Below the pieces are notes generated by a model. The model was not told the DNA's origin. It did no database searches and saw only the letters and a list, made by a program, of their open reading frames with translations. From positions 1 through 13,767 of the forward strand of contig CABPZV010000035.1 in the NCBI GenBank assembly GCA_902462015.1: a DNA stretch of 13,767 bases, given 5' to 3'. Made by a program: the position numbers and the translations under genes. The stretch comes from an uncultured Eubacteriales bacterium (GTDB taxonomy: Bacteria > Bacillota > Clostridia > Oscillospirales > CAG-272). The number at the start of each line of letters is the position of its first letter. The first letter of the stretch is position 1. Positions 5,707 to 12,547 of the stretch are shown here, piece by piece.

Positions 5707-7833
5707 ATGATTATGAAATTGAAATCGAATACCGCTGTTAAAGTTACGGCTGTTATTCTTTTATTTCTGACATGCATAGGAACCTTTCTGTCTGCTTTTA
5801 TGTGTTTCCTTATGACTTACTTCAACTCGTATCTGGACGGAGGTCTGAAACTTAAATCAAGTGCTCTTCAGATGCTTATTTCAAGAAATTGTTATACTAT
5901 GGACGAATATCTGGAGGCAGTATACTACGGCAATGAGGAGGCTGAGGAATATTATTCTAAGGAAATATTAAATCCTGAAAAAACTAATCTCAGATTTTAT
6001 ATCAGCGATGATAAGGATAATTATATCGCCTCTAACGCTGATAAGGGTTCTTTTTCAGAGCTTGACTATTTTTACCGTACATTTACCGAGTATATAGATG
6101 GAACAGAAATTTATGTAAAGAAAACTTTCAGTACGTCAATAGATGCATATTCTTTTATAAATGAGTATAAAAACAGGGAAGGCTTTGAGGTAACTAATTA
6201 TTATGTAGAAGCTGAAATCGACGGTGTGTATACAGCGACGGTATACGGCTGTGACGTTGAAAATACAAAAATGCGAGTTAGCCTGGGAGTTGATTCGGAT
6301 CTTCCTGTAAAGGATATATTTTATCTTGCCGATTCGGCTATAGAAAGAGCTGTATCTTTAAGGTACAGTCTTATATGGAGTGCTGTTATATTTGCTTTTT
6401 TGAGCATTGTAATTTTTGTATTTGTTATGTGTACGGCGGGACATAAAACCGGAAAGGATGGAATTTACATTGGGTATCTTGACCGTATTCCCTTTGATAT
6501 TGTAACAGGAGTCCTTTTGCTTCTGGCAATTATTCCTGCCGCTATAATTTATTCGATATATGATAGCGGAATATCAATATTTATTTTCTGTGTTTCTCTA
6601 ATTTTTTGGTTTCTTATATTGCTTGAGTTTTTCTGGACGCTTGCCATAAGGGTAAAAAACCGTAACGTTTTCAAAAATACAATAATATATATGCTTCTTC
6701 GTTTTATATATAAGCTTTTAAAAAAGCTTGTTGAAGCAATTATATTTACATTTAGAAATTTACCGATTTGCTGGAAAGCATGTCTGATATACGGCGCTCT
6801 GACAATTTTTGAATTGCTTGTTATGAGCAGCGGATCAATGATAGGCTTGTTTCTGCTTATTAAAATTATGATTTTTGCGGCTATTATATATCTTTCAGCG
6901 GCACTTAAAAAGCTTCAGCGCGGAGGGAAGGAGCTTGCCTCCGGTAATGTTGCATATACTGTTGACACACATAGAATGCCTCGTGCGCTCGCTGATCACG
7001 CAAGAAATCTTAATAATATCAGCAAAGGACTGCGCCATACTGTGGATGAACAGACTAAGAGCGAAAGAATGAAGGCAGAGCTTGTTACAAATGTGTCGCA
7101 CGATATCAAAACTCCGCTCACTTCTATCGTAAATTATGTTGACATTCTGAAAAGGGAAGGATTAAGCTCGGAGCGCGCGCCTGAATATCTTGAAATACTT
7201 GCAAAGCAGTCTGCGCGTCTGAAGAAGCTTACTGAAGATCTTATCGAGCTGTCAAAAGCATCAACCGGAAATATATCGGCAAATACTGAGAATACAAATC
7301 TCGGTGTTCTTCTATCGCAGGCTATGGGTGAATACGAAGAAAAATTCAGCAGGAAGAAGCTTGAGGTAATATTAAAACTTCCTGATGAAAATTCGTATAT
7401 TATGGCGGACGGTCAGCTGCTGTGGCGTGTAATCGATAATCTTATGAACAATATCTATAAATATGCGCTTGAGGGAACAAGAGTATATATTTCCAGCTCT
7501 TCGAATGATAATCTTACTGATATTACATTTCGAAATATATCGGCAAATGCAATTGATGTTCCCGAAAACGAACTGACAGAACGGTTTGTGCGCGGAGACC
7601 TTTCCCGAACAACAGAGGGAAGCGGATTAGGCCTTTCAATTGCTAAAAATCTGACAGAAATTCAGGGTGGCAGATTCCGTATAAATACAGATGCGGATTT
7701 ATTCAAGGTTACACTTACCTTTGCCTCCGGAAAAGCAGAATTACAGGACATTGGAGCAAAGCCACAGTCAGAATCAAATTCTTCCCAGACAAATCCGGAT
7801 ATTCAAACAGATAGTTTAGACAATAAAGAGTAG
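5707..7833 (+). CDS. Multi-span membrane sensor histidine kinase
   Basis: The partner kinase, 708 residues from the ATG at 5707. GGAGGG at 5694-5699 is 1 nt from the ATG at 5701 but 7 nt from the one at 5707. Numbering from 5701: membrane segment 12-40, an extracytoplasmic sensor of about 180 residues (41-221), then about five more segments (222-244, 263-285, 291-314, 358-378, 380-402). A HAMP-like linker and coiled coil (403-455) lead to the H-box SHDIKTPLTSI with phospho-His 467. The ATPase domain has the N-box DNLMNNIYKYA (579-589) and G2 box GSGLGLSIAK (640-649). The usual DxGxG G1 loop is replaced by FRNISANAID, as in a Clostridia subtype that keeps ERFVRGD. A polar Ser/Gln/Asn tail (685-710) ends the protein. 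The ligand is unknown; the extra membrane block suggests envelope or membrane-bound signals. Confidence 0.93.
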   Translation: MIMKLKSNTAVKVTAVILLFLTCIGTFLSAFMCFLMTYFNSYLDGGLKLKSSALQMLISRNCYTMDEYLEAVYYGNEEAEEYYSKEILNPEKTNLRFYISDDKDNYIASNADKGSFSELDYFYRTFTEYIDGTEIYVKKTFSTSIDAYSFINEYKNREGFEVTNYYVEAEIDGVYTATVYGCDVENTKMRVSLGVDSDLPVKDIFYLADSAIERAVSLRYSLIWSAVIFAFLSIVIFVFVMCTAGHKTGKDGIYIGYLDRIPFDIVTGVLLLLAIIPAAIIYSIYDSGISIFIFCVSLIFWFLILLEFFWTLAIRVKNRNVFKNTIIYMLLRFIYKLLKKLVEAIIFTFRNLPICWKACLIYGALTIFELLVMSSGSMIGLFLLIKIMIFAAIIYLSAALKKLQRGGKELASGNVAYTVDTHRMPRALADHARNLNNISKGLRHTVDEQTKSERMKAELVTNVSHDIKTPLTSIVNYVDILKREGLSSERAPEYLEILAKQSARLKKLTEDLIELSKASTGNISANTENTNLGVLLSQAMGEYEEKFSRKKLEVILKLPDENSYIMADGQLLWRVIDNLMNNIYKYALEGTRVYISSSSNDNLTDITFRNISANAIDVPENELTERFVRGDLSRTTEGSGLGLSIAKNLTEIQGGRFRINTDADLFKVTLTFASGKAELQDIGAKPQSESNSSQTNPDIQTDSLDNKE

Positions 7834-7873
7834 GAACTTTGCTGATTTTTAATATTAAGACAGACATATAGCC

Positions 7874-7910
7874 GCCGCAAATGGTCTTTTCCGTTTGCGG
7901 CAGCTTTTTT
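7874..7910 (+). terminator. Intrinsic terminator of the two-component operon
   Basis: GCCGCAAATGG (7874-7884) pairs with CCGTTTGCGGC (7891-7901) over 11 bp with one G-T pair and a 6-nt loop, followed after AGC by six T (7905-7910). It lies 41 bp after the kinase stop and before the convergent 78-aa gene. Confidence 0.88.
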
Positions 7911-7920
7911 GTATAAGCAA

Positions 7921-8157
7921 TTATTTTCCCTCTACAAACCACTTGGGTTCTTCATAAAACAAATAACTCTGTTTGCCGTTTATGATAACTGTGTACCTGA
8001 TTCCCATCCCTCCGGCTTTAAGTGACGCAGCTCTGCGGATATCGGTTATTCGGTCAATTGTATACAATGTCTCATCCTCCCATACAAGCGATAGCGGCGT
8101 AACTCTGCCGTCGGTATCAAAGCTTGCTGTCACCTTGACATATACTTTTCTTGCCAT
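7921..8157 (-). CDS. Small conserved-looking protein, DUF6504-like beta fold suspected
   Basis: A soluble 78-residue protein starting MARKVYVKVTASFDTDGR. The frame runs further upstream to 8307, but AGGAGGGAG (minus strand, 8167-8175) stands just before the ATG at 8157, and the upstream residues are not protein-like. It has alternating short strands and turns: VTPLSLVWEDETLYTIDRI, then GGMGIRYTVIINGKQSYLFY, then KWFVEGK. The pattern of a Pro-anchored strand, W-D-G/E turn, Y-x-I/V and a final W-F/L-V is reminiscent of DUF6504, a small beta-barrel family I recall as associated with Y-family polymerases; this is recollection, not a search. A dinB gene lies 2.2 kb away on the same strand. No promoter with good boxes is seen in the 79-bp divergent gap. 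The gene is very likely real; the function is inferred only weakly. Confidence 0.8.
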   Translation of the reverse strand: MARKVYVKVTASFDTDGRVTPLSLVWEDETLYTIDRITDIRRAASLKAGGMGIRYTVIINGKQSYLFYEEPKWFVEGK

Positions 8158-8236
8158 ATGTTTGATCTCCCTCCTGTAATAATTATTCCAAAATCCGGCA
8201 ATACTATTCGATGTATATATTTCAGGAGTTATAAAT

Positions 8237-8371
8237 ATGCTGTTAAAGGTACATACCTCCTGCACGGGGAGATATGATAAGCCTGAAATTTTGCAGGTGT
8301 ATAACACAGATGCAAGCAGTCAAAGCATTTTAAAGAATATTAGATATGGAAGGCTTGGAAAGTACAGATGA
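8237..8371 (+). CDS. 44-aa ORF translationally coupled to the DUF255 gene
   Basis: AGGAG (8224-8228) lies 8 nt before an ATG at 8237 that opens 44 codons, starting MLLKVHTSCTGRYDKPEI and ending LKNIRYGRLGKYR. The TGA at 8369-8371 overlaps the ATG of the next gene (8368-8370) in the sequence ATGA, the classic coupling arrangement. The predicted product is basic (Lys/Arg-rich C-terminus), soluble, with a single Cys at residue 9 and no membrane segment. The DUF255 gene itself has only a modest GGAAAG, so its translation may depend on ribosomes finishing this ORF. I recognise no family. It could be a true small protein or a leader whose role is coupling. Confidence 0.62.
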   Translation: MLLKVHTSCTGRYDKPEILQVYNTDASSQSILKNIRYGRLGKYR

Positions 8372-10368
8372 GTAATATACTAAAAAATGAAAAATCACCG
8401 TATCTTCAACAGCATAGTGAAAATCCGGTGAATTGGTATCCGTGGTGTGAAGAGGCGTTTCGGAGGGCAAGGGAGGAGGACAAGCCGGTATTTTTAAGTA
8501 TCGGATATTCTACATGCCATTGGTGTCATGTAATGGCACATGAATCCTTTGAGGATGCAGAGGTGGCAAAGCTGCTCAATGATAATTTTATTTGTATAAA
8601 AGTCGACAGGGAAGAACGTCCCGATATAGATTCAGTATACATGACGGTTTGTCAGGCTTTGACCGGCTCAGGAGGCTGGCCTCTTACAATTATAATGACT
8701 CCTGAGCAAAAGCCGTTTTTTGCCGGCACTTATTTTCCAAAACACCGGAGCTTAGGACATCCGGGTCTTATTGATATTTTAGAGCAGGCAAAGCTGTTGT
8801 GGGATGAGGATCGCGGAGAATTGCAGAAGACAGGCGAGCAGATAACGCAGGCTTTTAATAACAGTAATGAAGCTGTTTTATTGGACGAACCAGACAAAAG
8901 TGTTTTAAAAGACGCATATAATACGTTTAGAAACAGCTTTGACAGCGAATGGGGCGGTTTTGGCTCTGCTCCCAAATTCCCGTCTCCTCATAATCTTATG
9001 TTTCTTCTGCGGTATTCGCAACTTGAGAATGCACCTGATGCATTGCATATGGCGGAGGTCACGCTTAATGCGATGTCGCGCGGAGGAATTCATGATCAGA
9101 TAGGAGGCGGCTTCAGCCGGTATTCTACCGATAAAAAATGGCTGGTTCCGCATTTTGAAAAGATGCTGTATGATAATGCGCTGCTGATTATTTTATATCT
9201 GGAGGCATACCAGATAACCGAAAAAAAAGCCTACTTTGATGTTGCAAGACAGACGGCAGATTATATCCTTCGTGAACTGACGGATTTAAGCGGCGGTTTT
9301 TACTGCGGCCAGGATGCTGACAGCGACGGAATAGAGGGAAAATACTATGTTTTTACCGCTGAAGAAATAAATGACGTACTTGGCAGTCATGACGGTGCTG
9401 ACTTCTGTAGTTTTTACGGAATAACGGAAAGAGGAAATTTTGAAGGCAAAAGTATACCGAATCTTATAGGAACGGACAAGGAGCCTTGGGATTTTGATGA
9501 TCCACGGATAAAAAAATTGTATGAATACCGTAAAAACCGTGTTTCGCTTCATAAGGATGATAAAATACTGCTCTCGTGGAATTCCTGGACAATCATAGCT
9601 ATGGCACGCGCCGGACGAATACTTGATGACAAAAGATACAGGGAAGCCGCAGAGAACGCCCAGCGGTTTATAGAGGAAAATATGACGGATAATAATAACA
9701 GGCTGTATCTGCGGTTCAGAGACGGAGAGGCCGCACACTCAGCGCAGCTGGAGGATTACGCTGTTTACGCGCTTTCTCTGATCGAGCTGTACCGTTTGAC
9801 CTTTAATCCTTATTATCTCAGTCAGGCAGTTTTGCGGGCAGAACAAATGATAGAATATTTTGAAGACAAAAAGGGCGGAGGATATTTTATTAATGCGTCG
9901 GATTCGGAACAGCTGATTGTGCGCTTGAAGGAAAGCTACGACGGCGCTGTTCCGTCGGGAAATTCTGTGGCTGCAATGGTGCTTGAAAAACTTTTCGGTC
10001 TGACAGGCGAAAACTGCTTCCGTGAAGCTGCCGGTAGGCAGCAGAAATATATGGCTGGTCAGATGAAACGGTATCCGTCAGCTCACTGTTTTGCTCTGCT
10101 TGCTATGGCGCAAAGCTTGTATCCGCACCAGGAATTAATATGCGCATGTAATTCCGAACCGCCTGAGCTTAAAGAATATCTAAAATATAATTCAGCGTAT
10201 AATCTGAATATCCTGCTTAAAACTCCGTGGAATTCTGAAAAGCTTGCAGAGTCGGCACCGTTTACAAAGTCATATCCGATTCCGGACAGCGGTGCTGTAT
10301 GGTATCTTTGTAAAAACGGAAGCTGTAAGACGCCCGTTATAGATTTTTCAGATCTTAAGCTTGTTTAA
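8368..10368 (+). CDS. DUF255 / YyaL-type thioredoxin-like protein
   Basis: A 666-residue cytoplasmic protein of the family that includes bacterial YyaL and animal SPATA20. The N-terminal DUF255 domain (about 1-165) has a thioredoxin-like fold, with the conserved opening SPYLQQHSENPVNWYPW and a CHWC motif at 50-53, whose two cysteines are the likely redox pair; the cis-Pro region is GGWPLTIIMTP. The remainder (about 200-640) resembles the (alpha/alpha)6 barrel of six-hairpin glycosidases and N-acylglucosamine 2-epimerases, with family-typical GGIHDQIGGGFSRYS and PHFEKMLYDNA. The length fits the family (about 650-700). The biochemical role is not established; redox or sugar-related roles are only suggestions. 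It is the second gene of a two-gene unit and is convergent with dinB, only 10 bp from it, with no terminator between. Confidence 0.93.
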   Translation: MSNILKNEKSPYLQQHSENPVNWYPWCEEAFRRAREEDKPVFLSIGYSTCHWCHVMAHESFEDAEVAKLLNDNFICIKVDREERPDIDSVYMTVCQALTGSGGWPLTIIMTPEQKPFFAGTYFPKHRSLGHPGLIDILEQAKLLWDEDRGELQKTGEQITQAFNNSNEAVLLDEPDKSVLKDAYNTFRNSFDSEWGGFGSAPKFPSPHNLMFLLRYSQLENAPDALHMAEVTLNAMSRGGIHDQIGGGFSRYSTDKKWLVPHFEKMLYDNALLIILYLEAYQITEKKAYFDVARQTADYILRELTDLSGGFYCGQDADSDGIEGKYYVFTAEEINDVLGSHDGADFCSFYGITERGNFEGKSIPNLIGTDKEPWDFDDPRIKKLYEYRKNRVSLHKDDKILLSWNSWTIIAMARAGRILDDKRYREAAENAQRFIEENMTDNNNRLYLRFRDGEAAHSAQLEDYAVYALSLIELYRLTFNPYYLSQAVLRAEQMIEYFEDKKGGGYFINASDSEQLIVRLKESYDGAVPSGNSVAAMVLEKLFGLTGENCFREAAGRQQKYMAGQMKRYPSAHCFALLAMAQSLYPHQELICACNSEPPELKEYLKYNSAYNLNILLKTPWNSEKLAESAPFTKSYPIPDSGAVWYLCKNGSCKTPVIDFSDLKLV

Positions 10369-10378
10369 TCGGGTGGAT

Positions 10379-11620
10379 TTATTTTTTGAAAAAGATATCC
10401 GGATGAATTATGTGCTCGTCTTTAGGATTTATATTGGATAAGCCTTTGTCGGTGAGCATAATCCCGCGTCCGACAGAGAAATGCCCGAAACGTGAACGTA
10501 TACTATCGACTGTATGTTCCAGATCCTCCTGTTTTTGGATTTGTGAAATTTCAGGAAGAAATGACAACTGCTCATGCTCGCTCAGCGATAGTCCGCATGC
10601 CCGTACGCTGAGTGAGCGTACGGGCTTACCGGTATCATGCTGTTTGTAGAGCTCGAAAGCTTTGTCAAAAAGTGATTTTGAGGTTCGGTTTGGATACGGA
10701 AGTTTTCCCTGACGCTCATAGCTGTGAAGCTCATTATCTCTTACGCCTATTTGTACCGTACTGCATATGAAATTGTACTCGCGCATACGGGCGGATACAC
10801 TTTCACACAGTACGTAGAGTATGATTTTTATGTCTTCGTCTGTTATTAGATCGCGCGGCGTTGTTGTACTGTTTCCTATAGATTTTATGAGGGATTTAGC
10901 GCCTATATTTGAAACAGGAGAGGTATCGAGTCCGTTTGCAAACCTCCATAGCATAACTCCGTTCTGTCCGAGCAGGTACTGCAGGAAATGCTTATCTGAT
11001 TTTGCGAGATCGCCTATTGTTTTTATTTCGTACTTTAAGAGCTTTTTATGTGTAGATCTGCCCACGTATAACAGATCATTTACTGGAAGAGGCCAGACAA
11101 TTTCTTTAAAGTGTCCGCTTTCTATGACTGTAGTGGCGTCAGGTTTTTTTATATCACTGCCAAGCTTGGCAAATATCTTGTTGTAGGATACGCCAACTGA
11201 TACTGTGACTCCAAGCTCTGACTTTATTCTTTCTCTAATCTTGTCGGCAATAGCTTGGCCGTCCCCAAACAGTGCGAAGCTTCCGGTCACATCCAGCCAG
11301 CATTCATCGAGTCCGTACGGCTCTACCTGATCGGTGTATTCGCTGTATATTTCTCTTGTAAATTCAGAGTATTTAATATATAATTCGTAGTGCGGCGGAA
11401 CGAATATTATTTCAGGACACTTTTGTTTTGCTAGCCAAAGAGGATTTCCTGTAGCTACTCCGCATGCTTTTGCAGCATAGTTTTTTGCCAGTACTATTCC
11501 GTGTCGGGCTTCAGGATTTCCGGAAACCGCAATTGGTTTTCCGCGCAGAGATGGATTGTAAAGACATTCAACGGATGCATAAAAGTTGTTCAAATCAGAA
11601 TGTAATATAACTCTTTCCAT
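10379..11620 (-). CDS. dinB: DNA polymerase IV (Y-family, translesion)
   Basis: An error-prone Y-family polymerase of 413 residues that copies past damaged template bases. The N-terminal palm has D9 in HSDLNNFYASVE and the D105-E106 pair in YGLDECWLD, supplying the metal-binding carboxylates; Y14 sits at the steric-gate position that excludes ribonucleotides. VGVSYNKIFAKLGSDIKKP (142-160) and the helix-hairpin-helix around 176-215 are typical, and the little-finger domain covers about 240-350. QLSFL at 351-355 resembles the sliding-clamp-binding motif. The ATG at 11620 is preceded by AAAGGAA at about 15 nt, a long spacing, but no better start exists. I see no LexA-type box just upstream. The LNNFYASVEC and LDECWLD variants are the form common in Clostridia. 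An unusually stable palindrome lies inside the gene at 10599-10625. Confidence 0.95.
   Translation of the reverse strand: MERVILHSDLNNFYASVECLYNPSLRGKPIAVSGNPEARHGIVLAKNYAAKACGVATGNPLWLAKQKCPEIIFVPPHYELYIKYSEFTREIYSEYTDQVEPYGLDECWLDVTGSFALFGDGQAIADKIRERIKSELGVTVSVGVSYNKIFAKLGSDIKKPDATTVIESGHFKEIVWPLPVNDLLYVGRSTHKKLLKYEIKTIGDLAKSDKHFLQYLLGQNGVMLWRFANGLDTSPVSNIGAKSLIKSIGNSTTTPRDLITDEDIKIILYVLCESVSARMREYNFICSTVQIGVRDNELHSYERQGKLPYPNRTSKSLFDKAFELYKQHDTGKPVRSLSVRACGLSLSEHEQLSFLPEISQIQKQEDLEHTVDSIRSRFGHFSVGRGIMLTDKGLSNINPKDEHIIHPDIFFKK
10599..10625. repeat. 11-bp perfect hairpin within the dinB coding region
   Basis: GCCCGTACGCT (10599-10609) and AGCGTACGGGC (10615-10625) are exact reverse complements around a 5-nt loop GAGTG. 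In dinB it encodes PVRSLSVRA near residues 333-341, in the little-finger domain. It is the strongest hairpin I found inside any gene here. Confidence 0.85.
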
Positions 11621-11723
11621 AATTATTTTATCAATTTCCTTTGTGTTAATAAAGGCTAAAATAGACCGTTATGGGGTGATTTCGGATACTTTTAGTTATA
11701 TAGCCGATTAGCAGATGCTTATT

Positions 11724-11752
11724 ATTTTATAAGATAATACATATAAAATCAA
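11724..11752 (-). promoter_or_regulatory. Candidate dinB promoter
   Basis: On the minus strand TTGATT (11747-11752) and TAAAAT (11724-11729) are separated by 17 bp. Transcription would start near 11717, leaving a leader of about 100 nt before the dinB ATG. Both boxes are one or two bases off consensus in an AT-rich area, so the call is tentative. Confidence 0.3.
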
Positions 11753-11777
11753 CATACAATATATGGCATTTGATACA

Positions 11778-12006
11778 TTTCAATAAGGCGCATAGCTTGG
11801 TTGGTGAGCTTTTTAACAGTGAATTGCAGTACCACTGAATAAATCCTATCTATAGATCCTAACGTCTATTAGCCTAACGTCTATTAGCCTAACGTTTTAG
11901 CAATTGCCTGTTAGTCAACACTTTGACTGATAAACGTCTTGAACAGCTTAGGGGTCTTAATTAAAATTGCCCGGCGCATCTTATACGCCGGGTATGTAAC
12001 ATCTTA
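11778..12006 (+). repeat. Degenerate member of the modular intergenic repeat, element C
   Basis: This starts TTTCAATAAGG like elements A and B and ends ACATCTTA after a GC-rich hairpin CCCGGCG / CGCCGGG (11970-11992). That matches the position, but not the sequence, of the terminal hairpin in A and B. In the middle CAGTGAATTG...CCACTGAA (11817-11839) recalls the CAGTGGTGGAATTG...CCACTGAA of element B with one arm decayed. It is longer (229 bp) because of extra sequence including a 15-bp tandem repeat. Homology is inferred from the shared ends and order of parts. Confidence 0.5.
11858..11900 (+). repeat. 15-bp tandem repeat, two exact copies plus a partial
   Basis: CCTAACGTCTATTAG occurs at 11858-11872 and again at 11873-11887, followed by the related CCTAACGTTTTAG at 11888-11900. 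The period is 15 bp. It lies inside element C and does not code for anything visible. Confidence 0.9.
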
Positions 12007-12056
12007 ATGAAGGTAAATTCTGATTTTCCCAAAAACAGTGATAATTAGGAATGAAT

Positions 12057-12143
12057 TCAGTCTTTTCTGTGTTTTTTGATTTTAAGAAGCCTTCTGAGTA
12101 GAGGGGCTATTAATTTTGGGGATTTCATTACAACAATTTTCAT
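12057..12143 (-). CDS. spoVM: SpoVM-like sporulation micropeptide
   Basis: A 28-codon ORF on the minus strand whose product starts MKIVVMKSPKLIAPLLRR and ends LKIKKHRKD. It aligns without gaps to the start of Bacillus SpoVM (MKFYTIKLPKFLGGIVRAM): Met1-Lys2, Lys7, Pro9-Lys10 and Arg17 are shared, and the hydrophobic pattern gives the same amphipathic helix. In Bacillus the peptide embeds in the outer forespore membrane, recognises its convex curvature and anchors SpoIVA to start coat assembly. AAAGGA lies 10 nt before the ATG at 12143. Further upstream CATACACA (minus strand, 12166-12173) resembles a sigma-E -10 box, which would fit mother-cell expression, but I see no matching -35. The gene is isolated, as spoVM often is. 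The assignment rests on Bacillus and recalled clostridial homologues. Confidence 0.78.
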   Translation of the reverse strand: MKIVVMKSPKLIAPLLRRLLKIKKHRKD

Positions 12144-12375
12144 ATGTACCGAGTCCTTTCATGTCTGTGTATGAAATTCTGTTTGTTATCATTATATGCT
12201 TTTATTTTGAAGCTGTTACTATTTTTTTGGGGTCATGATTTTTTCACTTTATTCATACTGAATTAATAAATGTATTATATACTAATATGACATCTAATTT
12301 GTACGTTTTAATCTGATAGTTTGGCTGGATCCAAATAAGAATTTAATATGTATGTCTTAAAGGGAGAATATAATT
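12144..12375. other. AT-rich divergent region between spoVM and the lipoprotein unit
   Basis: This region separates the minus-strand spoVM gene from the plus-strand micropeptide/lipoprotein pair. It contains the possible sigma-E-like -10 for spoVM, the TTGGCT/TAATAT promoter candidate, and T-rich tracts such as 12220-12245. No other ORF has both a plausible binding site and a credible product. Confidence 0.5.
12321..12349 (+). promoter_or_regulatory. Candidate promoter of the micropeptide-lipoprotein unit
   Basis: TTGGCT (12321-12326) and TAATAT (12344-12349) are spaced by 17 bp. Transcription would begin near 12356, just before the GGGAG binding site at 12362-12366, giving a very short leader. 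Confidence 0.45.
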
Positions 12376-12501
12376 ATGTTTAAACGTAACAAAAAGAAAA
12401 TTTCAGACGCGTTTTTCACAGTATTAATGATCTTCATGGCGCTGTTTCCGTTTCTCTTTATTGTGTGGCTCTGTATGAGACTCTTCATGAATCTTGCATG
12501 A
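12376..12501 (+). CDS. 41-aa single-span membrane micropeptide
   Basis: GGGAG (12362-12366) lies 9 nt before an ATG opening 41 codons. The product has a basic head, MFKRNKKKISD, then one long hydrophobic segment from about residue 13 to 33 (FFTVLMIFMALFPFLFIVWL) and a short tail RLFMNLA. The basic head predicts an N-in orientation. There is no lipobox or signal cleavage motif. The stop is 46 bp before the trigger-factor-like lipoprotein gene, on the same strand with no terminator between, so the two are probably co-transcribed. I recognise no family. A small membrane toxin, a regulator of a membrane enzyme, or an assembly factor are all possible from shape alone. Confidence 0.65.
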   Translation: MFKRNKKKISDAFFTVLMIFMALFPFLFIVWLCMRLFMNLA

Positions 12502-12547
12502 GAAAGCTTTGACAGTATTTTATTATCAAGGAGTTATAAATATCATT

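Larger units (their letters stand above)
11621..12056. other. Intergenic region upstream of dinB and downstream of spoVM
   Basis: Apart from the candidate dinB promoter, element C and the tandem repeat, I see no gene. Bases 11621-11700 are the AT-rich dinB leader. Bases 12007-12056 lie just past the spoVM stop codon and contain no clear intrinsic terminator. Confidence 0.5.

Noticed and set aside
6712..6729. AAGCTTTT/AAAAGCTT palindrome in the kinase gene
   Set aside because: The loop would be only 2 nt and the arms are A/T-rich; expected by chance in this composition.
8158..8307. Longer start for the 78-aa minus-strand protein
   Set aside because: The extra 50 residues are not protein-like, overlap the start of the divergent 44-aa ORF, and the best binding site sits at the internal ATG.
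9286..9738. 150-codon minus-strand ORF
   Set aside because: Entirely antisense to the well-conserved DUF255 gene; composition typical of a shadow frame.
11640..11760. SOS (LexA) operator for dinB
   Set aside because: No Gram-positive type GAAC-N4-GTTC box is visible upstream of dinB.
11970..11992. CCCGGCG/CGCCGGG hairpin as a terminator
   Set aside because: No T-run follows on either strand; better explained as the terminal stem of element C.
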